Shown piece by piece: positions 10,704 through 33,429 of a stretch of DNA of 64,000 nucleotides. Origin of the DNA: Metaphire vulgaris (lineage: Eukaryota; Annelida; Clitellata; Crassiclitellata; Megascolecidae). Made by a program: the position numbers and the translations under genes. Location: the NCBI GenBank assembly GCA_018105865.1, contig CM030861.1, positions 5,824,684 to 5,888,683 of the forward strand, read 5' to 3'. Under the pieces are notes generated by a model that was given only the letters and a program-made list of their open reading frames with translations, ran no database searches and had not been told where the DNA came from. Each line of letters starts with the position of its first letter. The stretch's first letter is position 1.

Positions 10704-12239
10704 CTGTGAAGGTTGTAATATAATGCATACGCTTTATGTTATTTTGATTTGGCTTCAATTGTTGAGGTTTTCTGAATATGCAATTTATTGTACCTTTAGT
10801 CTGGATACAAAGGTAATTTTTCCTTTTGCTTGATTTCTTATCGATACCTACAAACCGTTCATCAACAAATTTCTGGGTATTCCTGGGCTATGGTCTAGCA
10901 TTAATGGTTTAGAGCTTTTCCATGTATTGTTCTAGCTCAGTTCCCATTACTAAATTGTTTCAGCTAGAAAAATTTATGGCAGAAACCAGTTTATTCTTGT
11001 TGCTTGATCAGTGACACTGCTGATCTGTATTACTTTTGAAGGCACAAAGAAGCCAGGGAAGAATATAAAGTTGGTGGAAAAAAATTTAGCATGATAAATT
11101 TAAGGCTAACACTTTTAAAGAAATATTTGTCATGTCTTGCCATTAGAGCCAAAGCTATTTTAATTTGGACCTAAAATCATTGAATTTAATGTTGACTTGA
11201 TAAACAAATAATGTTTTTGAAAAATTTATTTCACCTTTGAAGCGGAATGTTGTTTAATTGGATTTTTGCTTATAATTTTAACTGATTTTATTAATATTGG
11301 TGGAATTTTAAATCTTGTGATCATGCACTGATAAAATGCTACATGATTTGACTAATGAGAACAATTTACTCTAAAATAAAGATCATTGTGGGCAGAGAAG
11401 AGATATGGTTGCTATTTTTTTGTATAGGTTTTACCATTGTTATAGATTTATTGTAAGACAAATGGCAGATAGTTTTGGAAATATGTAAGTCTAATCAGTT
11501 CTGACAAATACAAGGGCAGTCTTGAAATCCCTATTTTGGGAAACATCAGTAATCTAAGGTTGTATGTGAATAGTAACACAAGTATGATTTGCATAATGTC
11601 ATATCTGCATTTTTTGCTAACATAGACGTGATGTGATCTTGTTGAGTGCTTGAACTGTCTGCATGTGTTTTTTTCAGATAGACTGATTTGATATGTTCCT
11701 GCTTTTCACAGCAATCGATGGAAATTGATCTTTTTATGTGATTTTTAGATTTTTACAAGTTTATTCTATAAGTCACTGATTGGTGAAAGGTGTATGTCAC
11801 ACACTGATTTCTTAATCTCATTGCTGCTAGCGGTGCAACTAAGAGTGCACTGCATTTCTTTGTCATTGTATTTTACAGTTGCACTGAATCAAGTGTTTAA
11901 CTAATAAACCCACGGTTTTATCAGTTTTGGATAATTTGTTGGCTTTGTATATTTTGTAAATACAGAAGTTTTCCCTGTAAAAGTTGCATCCATCGTTGTA
12001 TCCATTTTAGTTTCCTTATGCACGAGTAGTTTTTACGATGTTTCATTTGATATGCAATAACAATTTTCATCTCCACTGTTACGTCATGTTAACAGGCTCT
12101 TGCTGACATTCCAGTAAGATTATTTGGAGATCTGTTCAGGCAGTGTTGTAGTTTTATTGCATAAAAGAGCTGCAGTGAAACCTATCTAATGCCACATTTG
12201 CTTGTGCAAATTGCATAATGTTAAATGTATGTGCCATTA
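10704..12239. other. No gene or clear repeat seen
   Basis: T-rich, AT-rich sequence with no supported exon, RNA gene or structured repeat. An unrecognised 5' exon of LSM11 could lie in this or neighbouring spacers, but none was identified. Confidence 0.4.
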
Positions 12240-12676
12240 GGGTTCGTCCATATAGTACATATGCAAAAAGGCATATTTTCATACCTCCCTGTTGCATCCC
12301 GTAAATTTTTTGAACACTCACCTCTATGTGTACATACAAATTAGCTACTCTACCCCCACCCTGGTTGACAAATTAATTTTTAGCCATAGACACCCCATAA
12401 ATGCTCCCCCTCTGCTAAGTTTGCCAGCCAATTATTTAATAACCGTGTGAACAATTTTTGTGATCCTTTGTTTGCCTGCGAGAAAGTAATTGTGTTCAAA
12501 TGTAATGTTTGTGAATAACCAGTCTTCTACCTGAGTGGTTTTTTTAATTGTTACGTAGGTTATTTATAAATTTGTGCATACGTGCATATCAATCGAGGCC
12601 CTCCCCATACACATCCGTACACAAAATCTCCTAAATCCAACCACCTCCTTCAGCATATATACTATATGGATGGGCC
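12240..12676. mobile_element. MITE, Harbinger-like candidate (copy 1)
   Basis: The 437-bp element has inverted ends GGGTTCGTCCATATAGTACA and GGCCCATCCATATAGTATAT (right end reverse-complemented). It shares these ends and internal blocks (CCCTATGTGTACGTAC-type) with the element at 25326-25734. The flanking triplets TTA and ATA suggest a 3-bp TWA target. There is no coding content; the short frame inside is incidental. Confidence 0.65.
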
Positions 12677-13791
12677 ATAAGCAAGAAAAGTTTAATCTTA
12701 GAAATGGATATTTAGTGGAAGTAATAGTCCTGTAACATTTTGAGCCAGTAGTTGCTGAGATGTCTCACCGGAATCAGTAAGAATATTTTAATGGAAACCG
12801 TAATTAATTAGCTTGCATTTTTTCTGTTACCATGACCTTCAGCACATGACTTGAACTATTTAATGAACTTGTATAATTAAAAGCATAACAGATAACAGCC
12901 ATTTAGATAAAAAAGCATGTTGTTCATGATCATGCGGTCGTGAAAATGCTTTTGCCTGTCATGTATGATTCATTACGACTTTCTGCTTATTAGGAACTTT
13001 GAATAAGTCATGCACATTGCTTGGATAAGTATATCGGTAATTTTGATTAATAAAATTACTCGCCTGTTGTCAGCTCTGAGGTAACATTTCATGATGAACA
13101 ACATTTGGAGAAAATTAACTTTAACATGATGGCGCAGTGCATTAGTACAGTTTCTGTATTGTGTTACTGGTTGTTATTCATGCTTGTATTTCTACATTAT
13201 ACTTGAAATGTTTTCATGCTTAAATCATTCAATGATCTGTGTTCTATTAGATGTTGAGGAACTGTGCCATAAGAGGAGGTTTCCTATCTTCATTTTAGCA
13301 TTCTATCTAGCACTTTTTCGTTCATGGTTTATGCATTGCTTGCAGGAGCCTACTTAGGTAGGTTCCATTGGTTGGCCGTGCATCACCTGTTTGTTTATTG
13401 GCTCATCAGTGACCATTTGAACAATTTTCAAATTGGCCCTTTTGCATGTTTTCCATATTTTGACTGCTATATTTTTGTATTTCATTTCTGACATTTTGTT
13501 TGTGCTTATGTGTGTATGCGTGTATGTGCCCTTGCCTCTCTGAGTGTTTGCTGTAAAGACGTTTTTTCAGTAATTTGCATGAAAATCTTCATAATCGAAT
13601 TTTCTGGGATTGTTATGTCGTTTTTGCTATACTGTTGTAATTTCCATTTTGATGGTTGAGGTCACCTAATGATTCTGTTCCCAGCTGATGTCATTTTTAA
13701 ATGGTTAAGCTTAATTAAAACTGAATGTAATGACAAATAGGCATTTGAAAGTTATTCTTTAAACTTGTTACAAGGATATTCCTCAGGGTTA
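12677..13791. other. No gene seen
   Basis: AT-rich spacer without supported exons or structured repeats between two MITEs. Confidence 0.45.
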
Positions 13792-13799
13792 GGTTAAAC

Positions 13800-14092
13800 C
13801 AGTGGCATAGCCAGGGGTTTGAGGGTTAAAAACCACCCTTTGGATGCCGAAAACAAAATATTTTTAATGAGTTTCCATGCATTTTTAATTTTTTGACGGG
13901 ACTATTGGCTATAGACGGTAAAGGTTTAAGTAAGAGGCAATGGCCTTTTTTGCTTGTCAGCTTAAAAAGGTCTTGTCAGCTAAAAAAGTAGTGGTGATAA
14001 CGTTTTTTTGCTTGTCAGGATTTTTGCAAAGTTGGTCACGGTCAAAACCAAGAACCAAAACCTCCCTTCCGGAAATCCTGGCTACGCCACTG
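13800..14092. mobile_element. hAT MITE with perfect 8-bp duplication
   Basis: A 293-bp element with ends CAGTGGCATAGCCAGG and CAGTGGCGTAGCCAGG (right end reverse-complemented) and an exact 8-bp target duplication GGTTAAAC (13792-13799, 14093-14100). CAGTG ends plus 8-bp duplications are diagnostic of hAT. Related end sequences occur near 52.13 kb and, in a different subfamily, at 61314-61488. Confidence 0.92.
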
Positions 14093-14311
14093 GGTTAAAC
14101 AGGGTGCTCCCAAAGAAAGATGCTGCCACAACACTTCCCGAACGAAAATGTGAAGGGGTATGAAAAATTCAAGCCCTTTCTATCATGTTATATAGGCTTG
14201 CGGTCAACTGATATCATATATGAATCAGGACTCGGATCTACTGTAGTTTATTTCAAGTTTCTATCGTACAAAAATGTCGCTATTGTCTAATCCAGTAATC
14301 ATCAGCATTAG

Positions 14312-14400
14312 TTTAATGTAGTGCTTCCCAACCTTTTTCCAGCCATGGCACACCATCCAAGAAACATACAGTCAACGGCACACTGCAACCGACAAGGAAA
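14312..14400. mobile_element. hAT terminal fragment
   Basis: TAGTGCTTCCCAACC followed by a GGCACACC block is the familiar left end of a widespread hAT/Charlie-type family. No matching right end was found nearby, so this appears to be a fragment, abutting the foldback repeat that follows. Confidence 0.5.
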
Positions 14401-14406
14401 AACCCT

Positions 14407-14554
14407 GTCTGTTTAGAGTAAAGCTGGTTGAACTGTCAAAATGTCATAACATAAGTACCATTTAGTGGCCACTAAATGGTATAACCTAGGCCACTAAATG
14501 GTGCTTATGAAATTTTGACAGTTTAACCAGCTTTACTCTAAAGTCTAAACAGAC
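14407..14554. repeat. Foldback inverted repeat
   Basis: Two arms of about 62 bp (14407-14468 and 14491-14554) are near-perfect inverted copies, beginning GTCTGTTTAGAGTAAAGCTG, with a spacer of about 22 bp that itself contains further copies of ACTAAATGGT. A transcript would form a long hairpin. It is probably a small foldback/MITE element. Confidence 0.9.
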
Positions 14555-15239
14555 AATATATTCCTAAAAAGTGATATGTGATTTGTAAGCACTTTTTCAT
14601 GACCTTTAAAAAGACTCCAAATTCCACAGTGCATCTTGCTGCAGTTTTCCAAAATCTTGCATGTAAAAAATTTGGTGGACATTAATTGGTGAAATTACCC
14701 TAGCTGTAACGTCCCAACCACTGGCCCTTTGGATTAAATGACCCTGCATGAATTACCCCACCTTTGGCTATAGCTACTTCATTCTGAGATTAAGCGCCTA
14801 GGAATAAGGAGCTACTTCGGTGCTGCTATGAAAGCGCTATAGAAATTAACGAGATTTTACTTACTTATTTACTTCGAACTTGAAGTGTTGAGGGCCTTTT
14901 AAAGTTTTGTCAGGGAGTCTGTAAGACGCCCTGGTTTTGTTGTGTTGTTTGCGCCAGGCCTCCAAAAAGTTAATCCGGCACTGACGATGGGTCTGAATGG
15001 GTTTCTTCCCCTTCTATTTCTTGCTGCCATAGCAGACGAAATATAATCATGAACACCCAGGGGAGTAGTTTTAATAATTTTATTGAATGATAATTTCGAT
15101 ATGCAGATTTTAGTATCTGCTTGACTTGGCTTATCATCATTAGATTGCTGTCCCGCTGACCTGACTGATGTTTTGGCTTGACCCGGCTCTAATTCGATTT
15201 GAAATTGGTGTGCCGTCGGCCGACCCCTGGGCACAATGA
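14555..15239 (+). mobile_element. LINE/SINE 3'-end remnants
   Basis: Two tails are visible. One at about 14800-14876 contains the 'GCGCTATAGAA' block and an ACTT-repeat tail. The second at about 15180-15239 has GGTGTGCCGTCGGCCGA, matching the 3' UTR of the L2-like LINE near 63.60 kb (GGTGTGCCATCGGTCGA). Coding capacity is not discernible. Confidence 0.5.
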
Positions 15240-15271
15240 ATTATTACTTACTAGGCCTAGTAAGTAATAAT
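15240..15271. repeat. 32-bp perfect palindrome
   Basis: ATTATTACTTACTAGG is followed immediately by its exact reverse complement, with no spacer. It sits at the end of the LINE-like 3' sequence and 130 bp before the LTR element. Confidence 0.95.
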
Positions 15272-15403
15272 GGTAATAATTCATTGGTTCAAAGCGACGA
15301 AATTTTTTTAAAACGATGTGCGACAGTAAAACTTTTGACCATAGAATTTAAGTACTGATTTCTATGCTCTCAGGCCTCAGCATTAAGTTTTTCCTTAGAT
15401 TAG

Positions 15404-16293
15404 TGTAGCGAATTTTATGGGCACCTCATGTAATGTAAATAGTTTCGAATCGTTCACTAGAGGCGCTTATGTCAGTAGAGAATTATAAGTAAAACATTAG
15501 TATACTTAAATAAGTAATATTCCTAGAGTAAATAAGGATTAATGAATATCAGTAAAAGAAGGGTAATTATTCTAAATAGAGGCATAAGGTTATTTGATAG
15601 ATAGCACAAATAATGTAGGTTTCCCAGTAAGGTTAAGATATGACTTAAGCACACCACCGTTAAGGAGGGTCCAAGGAGGTTAAGTAAGGCCTTAGTTGAT
15701 TAGAGGAAAAAGAAGGGAACAGAGTGAGCACACGTAAAAGTGAGCACACATAAGAGTGAGTTCTAGAGAGCAGTGGTGGATAGTCATCAGGGTAAGCCTT
15801 GATTGGACTATGTGGTAGAATAAGCGATTCCTTTATACGGGATAGCTGATTTACTGCGAAAGCAGGACCCAAGGGGCAGGGTTGTGCCCCATCCAAAGAT
15901 AAATCTCGCGGCGCGTTCCATGTTGAGTATGGAGGATAGACACTTTAGGAGGGTGTGAGAAAGGAACGAGCAGCACTAGAAAGGGTGCACTGACACTAGA
16001 AAGAAGATACAGGAAGGGTGCACTGATACTAGAAAAGAGATACAGGAAGGGTGCTAGCAGTATAGTGAAGGGTGTGAGGAGTTAGCTAATTCAGAAAGAC
16101 CTGGCAAAAAGCTGGGGACCCAATACGTGCCAAGGATACCCTGATAGTGTTTGGACGTGGCATCCTGGAGAAAGGTCCAATAAGCACTATTATTATTATA
16201 AGACCGGTAGGCTGGTTGAGTGGAACTTTGGCAAGAACAGGCCAGTCGCCGGATTGTAACAGATGGAATCCCAGCATTAGGGGTTTCGTTACA
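15404..16293 (+). repeat. 5' LTR
   Basis: It begins TGTAGCGAATTT and ends GGGTTTCGTTACA. It is almost identical to 19259-20143. Inside, an 'AGATACAGGAAGGGTG' motif is repeated twice near 16000-16060. Relative to the 3' LTR it carries a few small indels (for example a 5-bp difference near 15851). Confidence 0.95.
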
Positions 16294-16297
16294 TAAC

Positions 16298-16315
16298 TGG
16301 CACCAGAGAAGTGGG
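16298..16315 (+). promoter_or_regulatory. Primer-binding site of the LTR element
   Basis: TGGCACCAGAGAAGTGGG begins 4 bp after the 5' LTR. TGGYRCCA at this place is the usual complement of a tRNA 3' end (CCA) that primes minus-strand synthesis. The tRNA identity was not determined. Confidence 0.75.
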
Positions 16316-16552
16316 GTTTGGCGCTGGATTAGCACAGAGAAGGAATTGAGCCACTGATAAGCCACAAGAGTAGGCACTGGCAAGAGTGGGTGTGTGCTAC
16401 CTTGTATAACGGCTATAAGACTCACTGGTACGATACGTAGTTGAGACCAGAGATAGCAGTGTAAGCACTGTATAAGCTCATTGAAGGTCCACTTTACGGA
16501 AGTGTGTTGCACTCAGACGGCTCAGCACTCAGGAAGAGCTTAGAGCAATAAG

Positions 16553-18487
16553 CATGGCTGAACCTAAGCAGGACGAGCTGTGCGATACTAAGAATCGTGC
16601 AGATTATGACACGGAAAGTACACAACTCATTGAGGAAGATGAATTATTGAGTCAATGATAGAAGAGGAACTGTCTGTTGATAAGCACCGAAGACGAGCCA
16701 TTGATCATATACCCAGCAAAGAAAGGATTTTGTGAGTTCGGACGAGCACAGAGATTGGAAATGGGTGCTCGGAGCAAGGAAAAGAGTACTGCTAGATATG
16801 GAGGATTGGATATTGGACTCAAAACTCATAAGGGCCACGGAATTGTAGGAGGCATGGACCAAGAGACACCCATAAGACAGAAACAGCAAAGGTTCACTAA
16901 AGTGAAAGAAGAGTGGTCTGATTCAGATATGCGAGAATTTATGAGACCAGCTCGTCGAGAAGGAAGAGCTCGAAATACATCTAAGTGGTCACTGATGAAA
17001 CCAAACAAGTTTGATGGATTGATACCATTAGAAACATTTCTGAGGCAGTTTGAGGTTTGTGCAGAATACAATGGATGGACGGAAAGAGAGAAGGGTGCAT
17101 TTCTGCAGTGTTCCTTAGAAAAGGACCAGCTCAACTTCTATGGGATTTTGGAGCTAAGAAAGAAGTCGCATATGATGAATTGGTGGAAAGGCTACAACAG
17201 AGATATGGATTAGAGGCCCAACAGGAAACCTTTTTGCACCCAATTACGATGTCGGAAGCAGAGAGAGAAGGAGAGTTTTGGGGATCTTCTCCATGATATT
17301 AGAAAATTGGTCACCTTAGCATTCCCAGGACCAAACAACGACACTACGGAGATCTTAGCAAGAGATGCATTCTTAGAAGCATTGTCCGACAGAGAGTTAT
17401 CTTTAAAGGTCAGAGAAAGGGAGCCACGTTCTCTTGACGAAGCCTACAGAATTACCTTAAGATTGGATAGCTATAGACAAGCCACAGAGGATGAATATAT
17501 GGACCATCAGAGACAGGGCAGGAACTATAGACAAGTACGGAATATCAGTGAAGAGGACGTAGTAGAAAGGATTATGAGTCAGATGAAGGGTTTATTTGAA
17601 GAACAGAGAATAAAACAAGAAAAGTGGCAAGCCGACTTAGAGAGGAAATTGTTAAAGAGTACAACACGCATACTCGACGAGACAGAAGAAAGGATACCAT
17701 CAATTAGCAGCAATACAGCAACTAGACCCAGGACATGGAAACGAAACATTAAACCACGTAGAACTGAAGAAAGAATGTCTGCATCTGAAGACAACGATGA
17801 AACGGAACCCAAGACAGTGAGGACCAACAAAAGACATTTCACTCTAACACAGAAAGAAGAGGTAAAGTAAGATGTTTTAAGTGTCAACGGTTAGGACACT
17901 TAGCGAAACATTGTCGGTGTGATAGAAGAACGGAATCTCCTAGAGAGTCGATAAGTCATAATGTGCTGACAACCGCAGGAGAGAGAAATAAGAAGAGATC
18001 AGTATATATAACTGGTGTGATAGAAGGACGTGAGTGTCAGTTTTTAGTTGATACGGGATCAGAAGTGAATTTGATACCTGAAAGCATGGCTAAAGACATG
18101 GTCATAGAACCCACGACCGAGAAGTTGTTAGCAGCCAATGGAAGCGAAATTGGGCTGATTGGTGAAGTGAATGTAGATGTGAGATTTAGTTGGGGTTGCA
18201 GACAGCAAGTAACATTTTTAGTGTCTAAAGACGTAAAGGAGATCATGCTTGGAATAGAATTTCTAGTTGATAACGATTGTCAAGTGAATTTCGTTACTGG
18301 GGAAGTACGCATAGGACGCAGGAAAGTTTCATCGACAATCCAGAGTCGTACATCACAATGTAGACGCATGTGTTTGAAGAAGCAAAACCCGAGTCAGAGT
18401 AAGGAAGTTAGAAAGGACAAAGCAAAAGCTAAGTCCGGGGTGCATGCGGCACAGGTTGTTTTGGAACAGCCAGAGGAGTTCAAGTAA
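16553..18487 (+). pseudogene. Degraded gag and aspartic protease of the LTR element
   Basis: Gag starts at ATG 16553 and is interrupted by an early stop near 16657 and by frame changes near 17140 and 17290. Recognisable parts in order are: the capsid-like block 'KPNKFDGLIPLETFLRQFEV' (about 17000-17060); the 'LKVREREPRSLDEAYRITLR' segment (about 17410); a charged coiled-coil region; a CX2CX4HX4C zinc knuckle (CFKCQRLGHLAKHC, about 17875-17915, in a different frame from the preceding 187-codon ORF); and a retropepsin-like protease at 17963-18487 with the active-site block DTGSEVNLIP and the downstream 'IMLGIEFL' motif. The zinc knuckle and protease identify the polyprotein class. Multiple breaks mean it cannot encode a full product from this copy. 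Confidence 0.88.
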
Positions 18488-19258
18488 GGAGGTCAAACAA
18501 GAACAAGACATCTGCAGTCTTATGTCGGAATGACGGACTTGGTGAAGTACAACCGGTCGCGACGGACCAGAAGTCTCAAAGAAATGAAGACACAAAGAGG
18601 CGTACAGATGAATACGACTTGGGGATACATCAGAAAGAATTTCGAAGGAAAGATGAAGTACGGGTGTTCACACCCAGAAGACGAAGAAATCGTTACCCGG
18701 AATGGCAGAAGTTCCACGAAAGACCCTTCATTGGTTTGAATCAGAATGAACTTCTCGATCATCGAGTACAAAAAGAAATCGACAGGAAGAACATTCGTCT
18801 GCGAAGAACAGGGACCACCGTTTGGAGAAGCAGAGGAAGAAGTGAATGTCGACGACCCAGAAAGGAACATTGTCGCCGAAGAACTTGAAGAGACGTTCAC
18901 GGAAGTTCCAGAAGAGCCACGTGGAAACAACGTTTTCGGAATTCCACGTTTACGACCAAGAGGAAATATAAGAAGACCTGCAAGATACGACGATTGAAAG
19001 GACATTCGTCATTGTAAAAGTTATTGCTGATGTTAAAATGTTATTACGAATGTTCTTGTATGTAATTATGTTGTGATGACTGTATAATTGTATTGTATAC
19101 GAATGTTAATGTTGTACATAATGTTTCATTGATTGCTTGTATAAGACTGATAATTATGTGCATAATGTTGTTAGATAAGTACACAGATTTGTTACCCCAC
19201 ACTCGGGATGGGTCCATAAGAATGAATGGGGACCATTCATAGGTAAAGTCCGGGGTAA
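18488..19258 (+). pseudogene. Pol C-terminal remnant and 3' internal region of the LTR element
   Basis: Directly after the protease the frame gives, instead of a reverse transcriptase, a charged segment ending near 18997 with 'GIPRLRPRGNIRRPARYDD'. Such Arg/Pro-rich ends are typical of the last residues of gypsy pol. This places a deletion of about 3 kb (RT, RNase H, integrase) between the protease and the tail. A weakly purine-rich tract (GGTAAAGTCCGGGGTAA) precedes the 3' LTR. Confidence 0.65.
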
Positions 19259-20143
19259 TGATGAATTTTATGGGCACCTCATGTAATGTAAATAGTTTCT
19301 GAATCGTTCACTAGAGGCGCTTATGTCAGTAGAGAATTATAAGTAAAACATTAGTATACTTAAATAAGTAATATTCCTAGAGTAAATAAGGATTAATGAA
19401 TATCAGTAAAAGAAGGGTAATTATTCTAAATAGAGGCATAAGGTTATTTGATAGATAGCACAAATAATGTAGGTTTCCCAGTAAGGTTAAGATATGACTT
19501 AAGCACACCACCGTTAAGGAGGGTCCAAGGAGGTTAAGTAAGGCCTTAGTTGATTAGAGGAAAAAGAAGGGAACAGAGTGAGCACACGTAAAAGTGAGCA
19601 CACATAAGAGTGAGTTCTAGAGAGCAGTGGTGGATAGTCATCAGGGTAAGCCTTGATTGGACTATGTGGTAGAATAAGCGATTCCTTTATACGGGATAGC
19701 TGTTGCGAAAGCAGGACCCAAGGGGCAGGGTTGTGCCCCATCCAAAGATAAATCTCTGCGGCGCGTTCCATGTTGAGTATGGAGGATAGACACTTTAGGA
19801 GGGTGTGAGAAAGGAACGAGCAGCACTAGAAAGGGTGCACTGACACTAGAAAGAAGATACAGGAAGGGTGCACTGATACTAGAAAAGAGATACAGGAAGG
19901 GTGCTAGCAGTATAGTGAAGGGTGTGAGGAGTTAGCTAATTCAGAAAGACCTGGCCAAAAGCTGGGGACCCAATTTGCCAAGGATACCCTGATAGTGTTT
20001 GGACGTGGCATCCTGGAGAAAGGTCCAATAAGCACTATTATTATTATAAGACCGGTAGGCTGGTTGAGAGTGGAACTTTGGCAAGAACAGGCCAGTCGCC
20101 GGATTGTAACAGATGGAATCCCAGCATTAGGGGTTTCGTTACA
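19259..20143 (+). repeat. 3' LTR
   Basis: Starts TGATGAATTTTATGGG and ends GGTTTCGTTACA, near-identical over its length to 15404-16293. The first dozen bases differ by a 2-bp deletion. Confidence 0.95.
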
Positions 20144-20455
20144 TTAGTAAGTTACATAGATTTATTATAATACATGGTAAGTTAGATATCGTTCTGTTTC
20201 CGTTAAAATGTTCACTTTGTGACTTTCTTGCGTCTACGAGGAAAGAATCATGCATTTACAAATCTAGCAATTTATAGACATCTTGTGAAATTATAATTTA
20301 AAGTGTAAGTGCGTCGATTGACTCATTTTGTTCTAGTATCTTCAACGTCAAGTGATATAGCGCCAGTTCACAATGTAAACGTTTTTATAGAGAATTTGCA
20401 GTCGGACGCGACTATTAACCGATGTTGACCAGAGATCGGATTCAGAGAGCACAAT

Positions 20456-20506
20456 TTAAAGATTTTTCACACAGACTTACTTGGCCTCCTAAACCACTTT
20501 AAATCG

Positions 20507-20573
<67 letters not shown>

Positions 20574-20596
20574 ATCATCATCATCATCATCATCAT
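20456..20596. mobile_element. SINE-like 3' end with (ATT)n(ATC)n tail, copy 1
   Basis: The block TTGGCCTCCTAAACCACTTT followed by AATCGCATTATTATT leads into about 20 ATT units and a few ATC units. The same block, also leading into ATT units, recurs at 42973-43037 in the CK1 intron. A conserved block ending in a microsatellite tail suggests a retroposed family; it is otherwise unrecognised. Confidence 0.5.
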
Positions 20597-20744
20597 GACT
20601 CGAGACGATTTTATAATATTTTGCTAATTCTGAAAATATCGTACAGCATTTTACGATTTTTCATGATTTAATGTGCGTTATTTTATGTTACCTATGAGTT
20701 TGGGATGTGTGCTTATTGTGTTGTTATTTATTTATTATTTATTT

Positions 20745-21467
20745 ATTCAGGCCAATTTAGTAAGCGCAGTAGCAGGGCTAGAGCCAAGAGCGCTTCACCA
20801 TACAATTACAGGTAACTCAATCCAAATAAGTGGGTTTTTAGGTTCTTGGTAAAAAGTCCAACAGAGTCTGTGCTAGTAATGTTTTCTGGCAGAGTATTCC
20901 ACAGTATAGTATTGGGTACTTGTCTGTTAACGGATACTCTTTTCAGCCCGTCTTTATATGCCCTGTTCGGCTGGGTGGGCCTCAGCCCGCCTTCCTATCT
21001 GGGATGCCGAACGGGCGGACTGGAAAGACGGGCTGAAAAAGTATCCGTTAACAGACAAGTTAGTATTGTTATATGCCTGCAAGATGAGGACAAAAATTCA
21101 GTTAAAAAATGACTCGCCTTTAAATGTAGGGTATTGCTCTAGGTGAGTTTGCACATAAAGTGTTGACAAAATTCATCACTGAGAAGATCAGACAGACTTG
21201 CATCTTGTTTAGACACATCTCTGCAATGAGTAACTGACAAATTAGTAGAAAGTTTAGTACTTGTAGAAATGGGGTCAAGACTAAGAAAGATAGAGTAACA
21301 AGAGATTCTGCAGATACATTTTTCTTTACACTCCAAGATAGAAAGCAACCAGAAGGGGCAATAAGCAGATACTCAGCATGAAGTTGACACCAATGGTTGA
21401 AATTGCCAGTGGAGATGAGTGGAGGGGGATAATGCTGTAGTGTAGTTTTAAAAGATGCAGTTCTCAC
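20745..21467 (-). mobile_element. L2-like LINE 3' fragment with internal inversion
   Basis: Read on the minus strand the end encodes '...ILWNTLPENITSTDSVGLF' then 'KNLKTHLFGL' and stops, with the 'AAGAGCGCTT' 3' UTR block also seen near 980 and 52370. A strongly palindromic segment at 20918-21060 interrupts the fragment. Beyond it more LINE-like minus-strand frame continues (21120-21467). Confidence 0.65.
20918..21060. repeat. Inverted repeat within the LINE fragment
   Basis: ACTTGTCTGTTAACGGATAC...TTTTCAGCCCGTCTT (20918-20954) is mirrored by its reverse complement at 21025-21060, with a GC-rich spacer of about 70 bp that contains further short complementarity. The arms are nearly exact. Confidence 0.9.
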
Positions 21468-21974
21468 ATTACCATGAATTTATGCCAAAGAAAGGTTACT
21501 ATAATTATATCACTAGGAAAGTTATTTTGGTTTGCCTACCTAGACACATATTTTTGTTCCATAGCTTTCTTTGCTAGCGCATAGTATCCAAATAGTGCCA
21601 CAGGGAAGGCTTATATATCCCAGTTTAGAATTATCTGGCCTGGTGGGAATGCATTCTTTAGCCATGAGGGATAGAAGGCCCCACTTAGTGATCAGCCTGG
21701 TGCCCTTTTGAGTATTGCATTCTGATTATGAAAGTGCTGAATGCATTAAGAGTTAAATTATCTAAATTAACAATAAAATGGTGCTAAATGGTAATTGAAT
21801 TTAAAATTAATTTAGTAATTCTGAATAAATTTTCATGTGGTACTGCCTGTTTTGTAGTAAAAAAAAAGAACAATTATGCTGATAAGAGTATCATGTTGGG
21901 GAGACCAGGTTTCACTGAATCAACTATTGACTCTGGTTCTTAGTTCATAGAACAATTTGTAAGCTTCTTTTGGA

Positions 21975-33381
<11,407 letters not shown>

Positions 33382-33397
<16 letters not shown>

Positions 33398-33420
33398 GCA
33401 GCTAGCAACTGTGTAACAGT
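33382..33420 (+). repeat. Hairpin overlapping the LSM11 stop codon
   Basis: ACTGTTACACAG (33382-33393) and its exact reverse complement CTGTGTAACAGT (33409-33420) form a 12-bp stem with a 15-nt loop. The left arm encodes the last residues of LSM11 and the TAG (33395-33397) lies at the start of the loop. It does not resemble the histone mRNA 3' stem-loop. Confidence 0.85.
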
Positions 33421-33429
33421 ATCTATTAT

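Larger units (their letters stand above)
15404..20143 (+). mobile_element. Non-autonomous Ty3/gypsy-like LTR retrotransposon
   Basis: Two LTRs of 890 and 885 bp flank a 2.97-kb internal region. The termini are TGTAGCGAA and TTCGTTACA, an imperfect inverted pair; a 4-bp duplication TTAG precedes (15400-15403) and follows (20144-20147). The LTRs differ at only a handful of small indels and substitutions, so the insertion is young. The internal region holds a primer-binding site, a degraded gag with a CCHC knuckle and an aspartic protease. Reverse transcriptase, RNase H and the integrase core are absent; only an acidic and basic tail resembling the end of a pol protein follows. It therefore must have been mobilised by a related complete element. 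Confidence 0.95.

Noticed and set aside
14899..15234. A 111-codon minus-strand ORF
   Set aside because: It overlaps LINE-like 3' sequence read in the plus orientation and has no recognisable motif.
16054..17134. Minus-strand ORFs over the LTR and gag region
   Set aside because: Shadows of the LTR and the plus-strand gag; no protein resemblance.
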